Below, in pieces: positions 49,375 through 58,858 of a DNA stretch of 64,000 nt. Origin of the DNA: Aurantiochytrium sp. KH105. Lineage: Eukaryota; Sar; Bigyra; Thraustochytrida; Thraustochytriidae. Position 1 is the stretch's first letter. The number at the start of each line of letters is the position of its first letter. The notes below the pieces were generated by a model. It worked only from the letters and a program-made list of their open reading frames with translations, ran no database searches and was not told the DNA's origin. Both the position numbers and the translations under genes were made by a program. Where the stretch lies: positions 310,001 to 374,000 of the forward strand of contig BGKB01000040.1 in the NCBI GenBank assembly GCA_003116975.1, read 5' to 3'.

Positions 49375-52305
49375 TTACAAGTGCCCAATGTCGGCATCTT
49401 GGTTAAGCCCGCCAGAGCTGATGATGTGCACGCGCGCATCCGTGGCCTCGGTCCCCAGAGGCATTCGGAGTTTGTTGTGCGTGAGAGATACACTTTGTAG
49501 GAAGGAGTTTGATTTCAAGCACGCCGCGAGCACCTCTACAGCGCCCTCGTCGACGAGGTTTAAATCGAGCTTGAGCACGCAAAGACATCGATTGTTCGTT
49601 GCCAGCTCCTTGAATAAAGGCACAACGTCGGAACTCAGTAACTTGTTCCACGATAAATCAAGCGTCGTAATGTTAGCCGCCCCCTTGCGATTGGTGCATA
49701 CAAGCGTAGCTAGCGCGCGGGCGAGAATGGAGGAAGAGCCGAGCCCGTTTCCAGCAATATTTAACTCACGTAGTGCCCGGTGGCACGCGAGTACTTTCAG
49801 AAGGTCGGCCATGGCGGCATTATCAAAACGATTGTTGGCCAAATGCAAACTTGTAAGGTGCGTTGCAAGGGCAACCTCTGCCTGTTTCGCAAGCATCGTC
49901 GCGGTCATTGAGCCAGCTAGGTTACATGACAAGTCAAAAGTGGCCACTTGGTGCTGCTTTGCTATTGCGGCGACAATCATCGTGCAAGCTTCGTCGTTGA
50001 ACTGATTATCACGAAGGCAGAGATTTGCAACCGGTTGTTGGTGCTTCCAAAGGGCTTCTGTCACAGTGCTGGCGTGTCTGGAACCGACCGCAAAGTAACC
50101 AAAATTGAAAGCCGATGTGCTGCTCGAATGCGAATGTTTGAGGTGCACGGACCTACCAGCTCCATGATCGCGAAGGGATGGCATCGTGGCGCTGGCCTGA
50201 AGTGTAGGGGATAGGTGCTGCCGTTGCGTCTCTTGACGCCCAAGCGATTCAGGACTCTGCGGCTGCTCCGGGCCATCGCATGCTAAAGTGAGCCCTCCCC
50301 ACTCCCAGTCCTCGTCCCAATCCCAGCGATTAAAGTCCCAGCGAAGAGCTTCTTTGTGATGATGCTCTTTTAGGATTTCCTGATACGCGACGCAAAGGTC
50401 TTCAGGTCGACGATTGCGAAGGAAATGCAATTCCTTCTCCCGGCGCTGTGAATTTCGCGATTGCAGCGTTTGCCAGTCTTTGTGGGCTGCGTTCCGCGGC
50501 ATTGTCTTGTGCCTTCCTTCTGCCAGAACCTCGCCGGTAAGATCCCACAAAATCTCCTTTTCATGCACAGTAAAGGGTCGCTCGCTCGCGGAACTTCGAA
50601 TGTCAGCCCGGATCTGTATCTCGCGCTGCTCCGCGGCGCGAAACTCAGCTTCGACACGTTCAAGATGGGAGAGTGTGCGTGCCCACTCCATGAGCCAGGC
50701 AGACAAGACGAACTTGAGGACTGCGTCCAGCCCGGAGACGACGGTCACGTGTCTGGCTTTAGCGCGCGAAATTCCCATGGCCGAGGGTTCAACAGCAAGA
50801 CTTGCCAAATGATTATCAAACGAGCTGCGCGCAGAGGCATTCCAAGGCATTGGCGTCTTGAGGCGGGTACAATCCGCGTGTGCGACTTCAAGAAGCCACG
50901 CGTGCGACTTCGCGTCAAAGAGCTTCTCTGCCATGACCTCGACGCGCTCCTGAGGAACCCAGGAGGCCCCATCACCAGTATCAAGACACTCGCACCAGTC
51001 GCGCGAGCTTTCGAAGAGCAGGGAAATGACTGCGAAGAGCACTTCGGAGAGCAAAGGTGTGTACATTTCAGGCTTGGTGAGCCCAAGCGCCATGCCAAAG
51101 AACGCAATACGGTCGCTTTGGCCCTCGAGCGCCTGGATACTTGCGACCAAATTGACGAGATGGTCATCCGCCATGGTTTTCACGCCATATTGATCGGATG
51201 CAAACTTTTGCACAAACTCTGCAAGTTCAATCGCTTTGCCTAGCTCCTTGGACTTGCGCACCCATTGTCCGAGGATCTCGTTTAGTTCCGGAATGATGAG
51301 CCGCATCGGAATCTTGCGTACTGCTGGCTGCGCGACGGCGCCGCCGCGCGGTCTTCGCTTGGGCGCAGGAGCCTCACCATTGACCACACGAAGCATTTTG
51401 ATGAGAGAATGTGCTTTCACGCGACGGTAGTCATTGATTTCAATGTTGCTCACGATGGGGTGTTGAGCAAACACAGTTTCCACGTCATGGTAACGCACGT
51501 CCAGGACGCCGCCAGAGAACGAAAAGGTGTACTTGTGCTCATCTCCACTCACATCTTCTGTAGCCAGCGCGAGGCCGGTCTCGCTTGCGATTGCCAAGGA
51601 GACATCCACCGGAGAGAGGACCCCTGCTTCTCTTTCCGTGCAAGCATCCTTGGTGGATAATTCACAAGCGTCGGTGCCTGACTTTGTCACGGCGCGTTCG
51701 GTGCTGTGCCCGCTATTTTTATCTGCACTGGGTTTCTCTGTCACGGAATTGGAGCTCTTGCCGCCTTTTAGCATACCTGACTTGCTCTGTCTTCGCTTTT
51801 TCTTTTCTTTCCCCAAGGTTGCCCGGGATCGCGACGAAGCCAGACTCGCGCTTTCCTGCAGAGCCTCGGCATGGAAAACGAGTCGAGCATATCGATCAAA
51901 CAATGTTTCTTCCGTCCGACCAGGAAGAACTGTTGCCTGTTCGCAAATAGCACATTGCGCAGCATCTTCGGTCATGAGTACTTCTCGCACGCTTTCGTTG
52001 AAGCTGCATTCCTGGCAGATTTCACATCCGCCCTCGCAAAACTCGAATTGTGGTGCGTCGCTTTCGATCTCTGTTTCACAGATGCAGCACTGGCGCTGCA
52101 AGGCATCATGGTTTTCTTGGTCCACGACCGCGCTCGTGTCATCGGCTGCGCTTGTGTCATGTTCTGCATTGTTTTGCTGCAGATGATCTTGTATTCGCGA
52201 CGCGTTCTCCATCGTCTTTTTGTCAGAGTGCATCATGTCATGCTCTGCAGCAAGTTTCGCCTTTTCCGTCCTAGGTCCTTTGCGAGAAGCGTGGCCGCTA
52301 TCCAT
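49375..52305 (-). CDS. Cys-rich (RING-like) and leucine-rich-repeat protein
   Basis: A single exon encodes 976 residues. An acidic N-tail precedes a cysteine-rich module at ~73-121: C73, C74, C76, C90, C94, C97, C100, C118, C121. This gives CxxC...CxxxCxxCxxC...CxxC spacing, compatible with a zinc-binding RING-like fold but lacking an evident His. A long unassigned helical region follows (~250-600), including a Trp/Asp cluster DFNRWDWDEDWEWG near 675. The C-terminal ~220 residues are ribonuclease-inhibitor-type LRRs, with repeats such as VANLCLRDNQFNDEAC, LTSLHLANNRFDNAAM, LRELNIAGNGLGSSS and ITTLDLSWNKLLSSD. Protein-protein interaction, possibly as an E3-like scaffold, is inference only. Confidence 0.85.
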   Translation of the reverse strand: MDSGHASRKGPRTEKAKLAAEHDMMHSDKKTMENASRIQDHLQQNNAEHDTSAADDTSAVVDQENHDALQRQCCICETEIESDAPQFEFCEGGCEICQECSFNESVREVLMTEDAAQCAICEQATVLPGRTEETLFDRYARLVFHAEALQESASLASSRSRATLGKEKKKRRQSKSGMLKGGKSSNSVTEKPSADKNSGHSTERAVTKSGTDACELSTKDACTEREAGVLSPVDVSLAIASETGLALATEDVSGDEHKYTFSFSGGVLDVRYHDVETVFAQHPIVSNIEINDYRRVKAHSLIKMLRVVNGEAPAPKRRPRGGAVAQPAVRKIPMRLIIPELNEILGQWVRKSKELGKAIELAEFVQKFASDQYGVKTMADDHLVNLVASIQALEGQSDRIAFFGMALGLTKPEMYTPLLSEVLFAVISLLFESSRDWCECLDTGDGASWVPQERVEVMAEKLFDAKSHAWLLEVAHADCTRLKTPMPWNASARSSFDNHLASLAVEPSAMGISRAKARHVTVVSGLDAVLKFVLSAWLMEWARTLSHLERVEAEFRAAEQREIQIRADIRSSASERPFTVHEKEILWDLTGEVLAEGRHKTMPRNAAHKDWQTLQSRNSQRREKELHFLRNRRPEDLCVAYQEILKEHHHKEALRWDFNRWDWDEDWEWGGLTLACDGPEQPQSPESLGRQETQRQHLSPTLQASATMPSLRDHGAGRSVHLKHSHSSSTSAFNFGYFAVGSRHASTVTEALWKHQQPVANLCLRDNQFNDEACTMIVAAIAKQHQVATFDLSCNLAGSMTATMLAKQAEVALATHLTSLHLANNRFDNAAMADLLKVLACHRALRELNIAGNGLGSSSILARALATLVCTNRKGAANITTLDLSWNKLLSSDVVPLFKELATNNRCLCVLKLDLNLVDEGAVEVLAACLKSNSFLQSVSLTHNKLRMPLGTEATDARVHIISSGGLNQDADIGHL

Positions 52306-52829
52306 TCGTTTGTCTCTGTCCGCAAGGTCTCAAGCTTTTGGCCAATGTTCTCCTCGCATCGCACTTCGCCTCCGTACTGCTGTCCTCTGAGGGATCAGGT
52401 AAATAAATTATCACGGACTTCAAGTTTGCCTCCAGGTGGCTAGCCAGCCAGCCAGCCAGCCGGCCAACGTTTTGGCAGGGATTGAAGTAAATTGGCTTCT
52501 TCTATAAGTACGCTATTCATCGCCATGAACGAAGCCAGCCTGCAGTCATGATGCTTATGAATGGTATGCAGAGTGCCGCTGCCAGTGCGGTGCAGGCCGC
52601 ATGGGTGTCACAGACTCTATTTGGTCTCACCGGATCTTTTTCTCTCTCACATTGTGATTCGGCGTGAAAAAAACCGATAGCTCAGGGTTTTCTGGGACGC
52701 ACGCGGCGAGGCGTCAGGAAGCGCAGCAGATTAATCAGAGGGAGGCAGCGGTCGACCGCTCGGCCAGTCGGCAGGCCGGCAGGAGCGCTGAGCGCTGAGC
52801 GCAGTCCCATTGGCTTTCCAAGTCTCAGA
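52306..52829. promoter_or_regulatory. Divergent upstream region
   Basis: This 524-bp stretch lies between divergent start codons. A GCCA-rich run (AGCCAGCCAGCCAGCCGG) lies at 52443-52462. No gene is seen. Confidence 0.4.
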
Positions 52830-53860
52830 ATGGAGATCGACGAGGGGGAGGACGACGTCGATCAGGTAAAAGAAGCACGACGGCAAAAGCGAGTCGAGGC
52901 ACGTGCGCGCGCAGAACAGGCGCGACGCGCAAGTCGTGCCGCCGCAGCACTAAGAAAAAAACATCCCTTGCGCAAGCACTGTGCAAGGATTGTCGATGTC
53001 GTCTTCAAGTCGGTGATTTCACCAAGTCTCAAAGAGACTGTCGTATCCTTCACGCTGCAATACCTGCTCTTTATTCGTGGCCAGACTCCGAGGTAAGTGC
53101 GAGAAAGAAGACAAAGGAAGAGGACCGCGCGTTGAGCAGAGCTTTACCCTCGCGCACGCATCACAAATGACGTGACTGACGCTCAAATCAAATACTTGTC
53201 AGTTTACTATCCGAACTGCGGAAAGCGCCAAGTCTGGGCGCGGAGGCTGGGTCGAAGCGGCCCCGCGGCAACGCCATTCGAGACCAGCGCCGCATCCAGA
53301 GACTGCTTGATACGATTGAATGTTTTGATGCAAAGCTGGAGATTTTAATGCGTCAATGTACAGTCTTGAGTGCAGTTTTCATTTTCGGTCAGTCTCTCGC
53401 TTCGGCGCGAGAAGCCTATTGGGTGCGCTTTCACAATAACGTCGCAGACGCGCAAGAACAGACGAACAACGAGGAGATGGAATGGTCTCTCACCGACCAC
53501 CAAGTTGGGCTTGTGCAAAAGAAGGTTGCGCGTCAATTTGTTCAAACGGCAAAGCTCACAAAGGACTGTCCACCAAAGACAAGAGTCTTCGTTTTGTTTC
53601 AGTGCCAAGGTTTAGATGTCCAGATTTCTGATTTCAACTTGCCTCCAGAACTGGCGCTGCGACCTGACTTTTCTCTCGGCGACCTGCAGATTCGTGGAAA
53701 CGCGTTGGCACTGCACATCGTTGACTGTCGAAATCCTCGTGAGAGTAATTCAATGTCAGTGGAGCACACTTTAGATATTGACGAAGCAGGTAAAGTTCTC
53801 CCAGAAAAGGAGGCAGAAGAAAACCTATGGGTCGCCTTTTTACCTCGTATCACTCTCTGA
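52830..53860 (+). CDS. p31comet/MAD2L1BP-like protein (two exons)
   Basis: Exon 1 is 52830-53092 and exon 2 is 53203-53860, joined across a 110-bp intron (AG|GTAAGT ... TGTCAG|T) with phase 2 conserved. The product is 306 residues. A charged N-tail is followed by SLKETVVSFTLQYLLFIRGQ and LLSELRKAP, resembling the opening helix of p31comet with its 'YLLYxRxQIP' segment. Later IQRLLDTIECFDAKLEILM and VFIFGQSLASAREAYWVRF match the p31comet pattern before a central strand. p31comet is a HORMA-like MAD2 mimic that works with TRIP13 to disassemble mitotic checkpoint complexes. The resemblance is by pattern; sequence divergence in this family is high. Confidence 0.6.
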
Positions 53861-54076
53861 GCCCTCTGAGCTCTATACAGAGTAGAAGCTGCTCGCTTAC
53901 GGATCAAGTGCATGATCCTCAAGTCAAATGAAGTGATACACCCTAGAGATGAACCGAGCCGCAATGTAAGTAATCAGGCAAGCTAGCAGGCGACAGAAGG
54001 AAGTTAAGCAAGGAAGAAGAAGAAGAAGGGAGCACAAGCGCCAATCAAGCAAATGAGCAAACAGAAAAGCAATAAT

Positions 54077-55162
54077 TCAACGAATTTCCTTGTTTCGGAT
54101 ACGCTGATTGATGGACTGCACAATCTTCTTGAATCGATTGAGTGCCGCAGCGTCCTTTCCGTCGCAGGCATCTGCGGTGTATGGCGGCTTGATGATGATT
54201 CCTAGCTCAGAGACAATGTTTGGACCTTCCCAACGGAGGTTGTATGTCTTGTCGAGAGCATTGAAAAGGAGCTGGGCCTCCTCAGTTACGCCTGTGCCCA
54301 TACGCTGCGCATCCTTGGCCGCGCGCTCGAGGCCTTGGCGGGATCGACGGTTGACAAAATCCGTCGTCAGCGCAGGAATAGCCTCAACTTCCCGCGATCC
54401 TTGCAGTTTCTGTGCACCACGAATCTTGTCAGTATGGGTCAGTCAATTCTTGCAGAGTTCACCACTCCTTCCTCTACGCAAAGCAAAGCAAAGCAAAGCA
54501 AAGCAAAGCAAAGCAAAGCAAAGCAAAGCAAAGCAAAGCAAAGCAAAGCAAAGCAAAGCAAAGCAAAGCAAAGCAAAGCAAAGCAAAGCAAAGCAAAGCA
54601 AAGCAAAGCAAAGGAAAGCAAAGCAAAGCAAAGCAAAGCAAAGCAAAGCAAAGCAAAGCAAAGCAAAGCAAAGCAAAGCGAAGCAAACCTACCTCGACCT
54701 TTTCAATGAGACTCATCTTCACGAAGCGGACATCTTGCTTGAGAGTGCTCTGCGGATGCGGTTCCTCTGCGCATCATCATTTATTCATTCATTCATTCAT
54801 TCACGAAGCGTTCTCGTCAGTCGTTTTGCGCTCTCAACACATTCTTGTTTTCTCGCGCGATCTAGAAAGCACTTCTCATCACAACGTAGCCGCGAGGCCG
54901 CTCGCTGCCGCCGGCCTCCGTCCTCCGTTGCATTTGAATCAGAGCACCGCCATGGCATTCCAAGCCGTCATTTCCCTCGTCGTCGTCTTCGTCTTTCTCT
55001 CCCATGCTCGTCGCCGTCGCCGTCGCCGTCGCCGGCCAACTCACCAATAATGACGAGGTCGCTCGCCTCGTCGCACGCGAAGACGAAGCCGCGCGCAGAG
55101 GCGCCGCCGCGCAGGAGCAGACGCACCTCGCTGCCGAGCGCGAGCTCCGCCGCCGCGGGCAT
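54077..55162 (-). CDS. LSM12: LSM12 homologue (three exons)
   Basis: Exons are 55162-55045, 54766-54693 and 54409-54077. Intron 1 is 278 bp (ATTG|GTGAGT ... GCGCAG|AG) and intron 2 is 283 bp (GAG|GTAGGT ... GCACAG|AAA); phases agree throughout. The product is 174 residues, close to human LSM12 (195). Exon 1 encodes an Lsm-type segment (LGSEVRLLLRGGASARGFVF). Exon 2 gives DVRFVKMSLIEKVE. Exon 3 holds the anticodon-binding-like AD domain with AQLLFNALDKTYNLRWEG and GIIIKPPYTADACDG. LSM12 binds RNA and ataxin-2-type partners in other organisms and may act in translation control or NAADP response. The second intron carries a large AAAGC microsatellite. Confidence 0.87.
54478..54684. repeat. (AAAGC)n microsatellite in LSM12 intron 2
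   Basis: About 41 pentamer units over ~205 bp, nearly perfect, with two visible interruptions (GGAAAGC near 54613 and AAGCG near 54680). It fills most of the 283-bp intron and begins ~8 nt from the splice donor. All ORFs through it are repeat artefacts. Confidence 0.97.
54779..54804. repeat. (ATTC)n microsatellite in LSM12 intron 1
   Basis: About five ATTC units near the acceptor end of intron 1. Confidence 0.85.
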
Positions 55163-55567
55163 GGCGCCCTCTCCCGCCGCTCCCTGCCGCTCCTCCGCCT
55201 GCTCGAGCAGCGGCGGCAGCTCCAGCTCCAGCGCGAACGAGCTCTGCTCTGCGCTGCTCTGCGCTGCGCTGCTCTGCCTTCGAGTTGCCTTGTCTTTATC
55301 TTGCCTTGCCTTATCTTGCCTTGCCTTATCTGGCCTTACCTCGCCTTCTACCTCGCCTTATCTCGCCTGCTGATACTTTGCGCTGCTGCAGCCGCACAAC
55401 AGTCAAAACGCAGACACGCGCCAGGCGAAGAAAGCCCTGGCCGCGCAGACAGAGCTCGCGGAGAGCTCGCTGGGCCGGACCCGGGGGCCAGCGGCAGCGC
55501 TCAGCGCGGGCCGCTCTCGAGCGACGCCACGCCCGGACCATCTATCCGTCCGTGCAGCCAGCCATCC
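55163..55567. promoter_or_regulatory. Divergent LSM12/TAPT1 region with pentamer-period repeats
   Basis: This 405-bp stretch holds GCTCT/GCGCT pentamers (55242-55280) and CCTTG/CCTTA pentamers (55283-55372). The TAPT1 frame is open across it but is repeat-derived there, so translation is placed at 55568. Confidence 0.6.
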
Positions 55568-58500
55568 ATGGCGCGAGGGTCTGCGAAGAAGCGCAGACAA
55601 CGCCGCTCGCTCGCGGCCGCGTCCGCAGCGGCCGCGGGACACGATGACGAGGCTGGGAAGCCTCGCCAGGATGCCGCGGATGTCGATGAAGACCACGGCG
55701 AGCCCGAGGCCGACCCGAGTAGCGGCGAGGTCGAACCATGCCTCAAAGAGGACGAGGCTGGCCAGCGTGGCGACGACAGTACCGACGCCGACACCGATGA
55801 TACGAGGTCCGCCAAGGAAAACAGCAGCGCTGAGGCTAGCAAAACTTCCGAGGAAAAATCAAAAGAAGCCATGATCCACGAAAACGGGACAACAGAGAAC
55901 GGGAACGGCGCATTAACTCCGAGTACGCCGCAAATTGTAAACGTGCCCACAGATAAATTACAGGGACTCACGCCCGAAGATCGGGCAGGACTGCCTAACG
56001 CCGCGTCGAATTCGCAATCGCTGGCAGGAGCTCGCTCTGCATCCTCGTCCGTGTCATCTGCATCCCGTTCTCGTCCGCTTGGCGCAAGCTTCGACGCGGC
56101 AGACGTTGCCAACGGAGGAGGTGCGACGGGCAACGGAGCACACTTTATTGGATCAATCTCCAGCAATCCCGGTTCCGGGTCTGTCCTCGTACCCCCGCTT
56201 CCCGCCACTGATGGCGATGCGGGCCTTTCACAAGCGAACGGCAAAGCGGCTAGCGGCGGCAGCAACTGCGGCGTGACGGGGACAAAGGATCAGTCCATCG
56301 ATCCTTCCGAAGTAAAGCCCTTGACCTCACCTGTGTCCATGGCCTCTCGTTTTGTCCAGCCTAGTCCGTCTTCGTCTCTGGAGGCAATTTCGCATACAAC
56401 TTCTGAAACAAGACGAGCTTCGCGATTGGTTGGACGACCTCGTTCACGTTCATCAAACAGCGCGTTGTCGCCTATAGACTTTGACCCACCGACGCGCGAA
56501 GCTGTGGAGCGCGAGCTGCTTCCACATCTTCTCGCATCGGCTTCGCATGCACCGCCGGCACCCCGTCGCATGCGAGCAAGCCCTGTTGGAAGATCGCTTG
56601 CAGACAGCGATCAGGATCCCGCCCCTGCGGAGGCAGCGATGACTGCCTCCTCCATGCTACAAACACTCACGCCTCCCCAACACTCACCGGTGCCAAGCTC
56701 GACATCCTCAACGCCCACAGGTCGTTCTTCTTCCCGAGGCCACGGATTGCGCAAGCGCGCGAGCTCAAATTGCTCGGAACCACGGCCCGGGGACTCCGCT
56801 GCGGAGAGCGCAATGTATGCTCAGAATTCGTGGGCGCCCCCGGCGCCGACCGTGACCTTACTCGACGCCGCGACAGCCTCGGCGCTGAATTCGGGAAAGG
56901 AAGCCGCCGCGGTGCACGCCGGCAGCCCGGCCGCTCCTGTCATCGCGCCCGCTGCGAGGCCCCGGGAAATGAGCCGCTTTTCACGCGCCGACTCAACGAG
57001 CGATCAAGGTCAATTTCCTTCTGGAACGGGGAGTGCGAGTCTCGCCGTGGCCACTGAGGAGGTCATTGCAGCCCAGAACGCGGCAGCGGCTGCAGAAGCC
57101 GCTGCAGCCGCGGCAGTAGCTGCAGCTGGCGGTTCTGAAGCTGATGAAGCAGCAGCTGCCGCTGCGGCAGCTCTCCCCGAGGACGACTTCATCCGATACT
57201 ATGTCAAAGAAGACGATCCTAGCGAAGATTTGGATGGAGGCAGCCCTGTGAGCTTCTTTGACTGGGTTTGGCAAGACCTCGGCTTTGAGACAGAGGAGGA
57301 CCAGGCCTTCAGCTCGAAGAATGCATCAGTGGAGGACGATGTCTTTAACTTCATTCGCGTTCCTTTAGAGGTGGAGAAGCTCCTCATCTTTGGTTTCTTT
57401 CTCTGTTGCGACTCCCTCCTTTTTGTGCTCGTCTACCTTCCGGTGCGTGTCGTGCGCGCCCTCTTTCTTCTCGTATGCACACTTGTTGTTCCGAGTCGCT
57501 ATGGCGCACATTTCAAGTTTCATCGTACGCAGCTTTACGATCTTTTGCGCGCGAGCATCATTGCCATTGCTTTTGCGGTGCTTTTGCAGGTGCACATGTC
57601 ACGGATCTATCATTATGTGCGCGGACAGGCTTTCATCAAGCTGTACGTAATCTTCAATATGTTGGACATATTCGACCGACTCATGTGTTCCTTTGGGCAG
57701 GACATCATGGACTCGCTCTTTTACATGACGAAAACCTCGCCTCGCGCGTACGGGCGCATCTTTTTTCGATTCATTCTCGGTATTTGCTACGTGACCGCAC
57801 ACTCGCTGCTCTACTTTGTGCGCCTCATCACGCTCAACGCCGCAATCAACTCGACCAGCAATGCGCTCATGACGATTCTCATTTCGAACAATTTTGTGGA
57901 GCTCAAGGGAAGCGTCTTCAAGCGATTTGCGGAGCAGAACCTCTTTCAAATCACTTGCAGCGACATGGTCGAACGTTTCGAACTCTTTGTCTTTCTTGTC
58001 CTCACGGGCCTTCAGAGCGCCGACACCTGGTTCGAGTTCATTTACAGCAGTGCGGCATACGTCTTTGTTTGCGAGTTCCTCGTCGACTGGATAAAGCATG
58101 CCTTTATCACCAAGTTCAATCGTATCCATTTCTCCTGCTACGGAAACTTTCTCGAGGCGCTTTGCCGGGATATCGCGCCGGTGAGCAACCACAAGCACCC
58201 GTACGCGACGAGTCAGAGACTGGGTGGTCGACCCGTGGATGCTACACAGGCTGTGGCGCAGCGCATCGGCCTCGCGACGCTCCCGCTCACCTGCATTGTC
58301 TTGCGTTTTGTCTTTGTCAATATGCCACACGATCTGAGGGAGAACCCTCTCACGGTCGCCAACATTCTTTTTGTGATTCTCTCGTATGGATGTCTGCTGG
58401 CGTTTAAGACCTTTATCAACATCGTACTCAAGGGCCGTGCCTGTGCGGTGCTCATGCATCGTGAGCGCAAGATTCTCAGCCGTAGTTCACCCCGACTTTC

Positions 58501-58627
58501 CAATCTGCCGAGCACACCAACGGAGAAGGAGTTGCAAAAGGCGTTGGTGGCCAAGCATTTGCAGCACATTGATCAGCTCAGCTCCATCCGCCGCTACCAG
58601 ATCTTCAAGTCCAGAATTCCTACGTAG
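55568..58627 (+). CDS. TAPT1: TAPT1-family (DUF747) membrane protein
   Basis: A single exon encodes 1019 residues from the ATG at 55568 (MARGSAKKRRQRR, good context). Residues 1-545 are low-complexity Ser/Ala/Pro with an Ala-rich stretch near 500-535. The conserved part (~555-1010) has VFNFIRVPLEVEKLLIFGFF, IYHYVRGQAFIKLYVIFNM, DIFDRLMCSFGQDIMDSLF and LISNNFVELKGSVFKRFAEQ, all TAPT1 signatures, with about six to seven membrane helices. TAPT1/Emp65 is an ER or ciliary-basal-body-associated membrane protein; yeast Emp65 works with Slp1 in folding of membrane proteins, and human TAPT1 is needed for ciliogenesis. The long disordered N-tail is larger than in animals. Confidence 0.93.
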   Translation: MARGSAKKRRQRRSLAAASAAAAGHDDEAGKPRQDAADVDEDHGEPEADPSSGEVEPCLKEDEAGQRGDDSTDADTDDTRSAKENSSAEASKTSEEKSKEAMIHENGTTENGNGALTPSTPQIVNVPTDKLQGLTPEDRAGLPNAASNSQSLAGARSASSSVSSASRSRPLGASFDAADVANGGGATGNGAHFIGSISSNPGSGSVLVPPLPATDGDAGLSQANGKAASGGSNCGVTGTKDQSIDPSEVKPLTSPVSMASRFVQPSPSSSLEAISHTTSETRRASRLVGRPRSRSSNSALSPIDFDPPTREAVERELLPHLLASASHAPPAPRRMRASPVGRSLADSDQDPAPAEAAMTASSMLQTLTPPQHSPVPSSTSSTPTGRSSSRGHGLRKRASSNCSEPRPGDSAAESAMYAQNSWAPPAPTVTLLDAATASALNSGKEAAAVHAGSPAAPVIAPAARPREMSRFSRADSTSDQGQFPSGTGSASLAVATEEVIAAQNAAAAAEAAAAAAVAAAGGSEADEAAAAAAAALPEDDFIRYYVKEDDPSEDLDGGSPVSFFDWVWQDLGFETEEDQAFSSKNASVEDDVFNFIRVPLEVEKLLIFGFFLCCDSLLFVLVYLPVRVVRALFLLVCTLVVPSRYGAHFKFHRTQLYDLLRASIIAIAFAVLLQVHMSRIYHYVRGQAFIKLYVIFNMLDIFDRLMCSFGQDIMDSLFYMTKTSPRAYGRIFFRFILGICYVTAHSLLYFVRLITLNAAINSTSNALMTILISNNFVELKGSVFKRFAEQNLFQITCSDMVERFELFVFLVLTGLQSADTWFEFIYSSAAYVFVCEFLVDWIKHAFITKFNRIHFSCYGNFLEALCRDIAPVSNHKHPYATSQRLGGRPVDATQAVAQRIGLATLPLTCIVLRFVFVNMPHDLRENPLTVANILFVILSYGCLLAFKTFINIVLKGRACAVLMHRERKILSRSSPRLSNLPSTPTEKELQKALVAKHLQHIDQLSSIRRYQIFKSRIPT

Positions 58628-58749
58628 ACTATAATCTTGGACGTCCTACATCAGGCAATGAGGAGCTGGTCTTCCCGGAGAAGTAGGACCTGTACAATGA
58701 CTCTTTTTACTTCAAATTTAACGCTAGGTTTTAGTTTCATTTTTTCCTC

Positions 58750-58774
58750 GTCGTTTCGTTTCGTTTCGTTTCCT
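58750..58774. repeat. (CGTTT)n pentamer tract
   Basis: About five CGTTT units in the 231-bp convergent gap between TAPT1 and GH92 genes. Confidence 0.85.
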
Positions 58775-58858
58775 TCTTTCCTTCCTTCCGTCATTTGATC
58801 GTTCCTTTGCTTCATTCTATCTGACCTTGTTCGAGAGAATTGACTGACCTCTTTGGCC

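Noticed and set aside
54335-55050. ORFs with repeated SKAKQ or CFALL units
   Set aside because: Translation of the AAAGC microsatellite in an intron; not proteins.
55004-55567. N-terminal extension of the TAPT1 frame
   Set aside because: It overlaps LSM12 exon 1 in antisense and runs through pentamer repeats; the ATG at 55568 is in good context.
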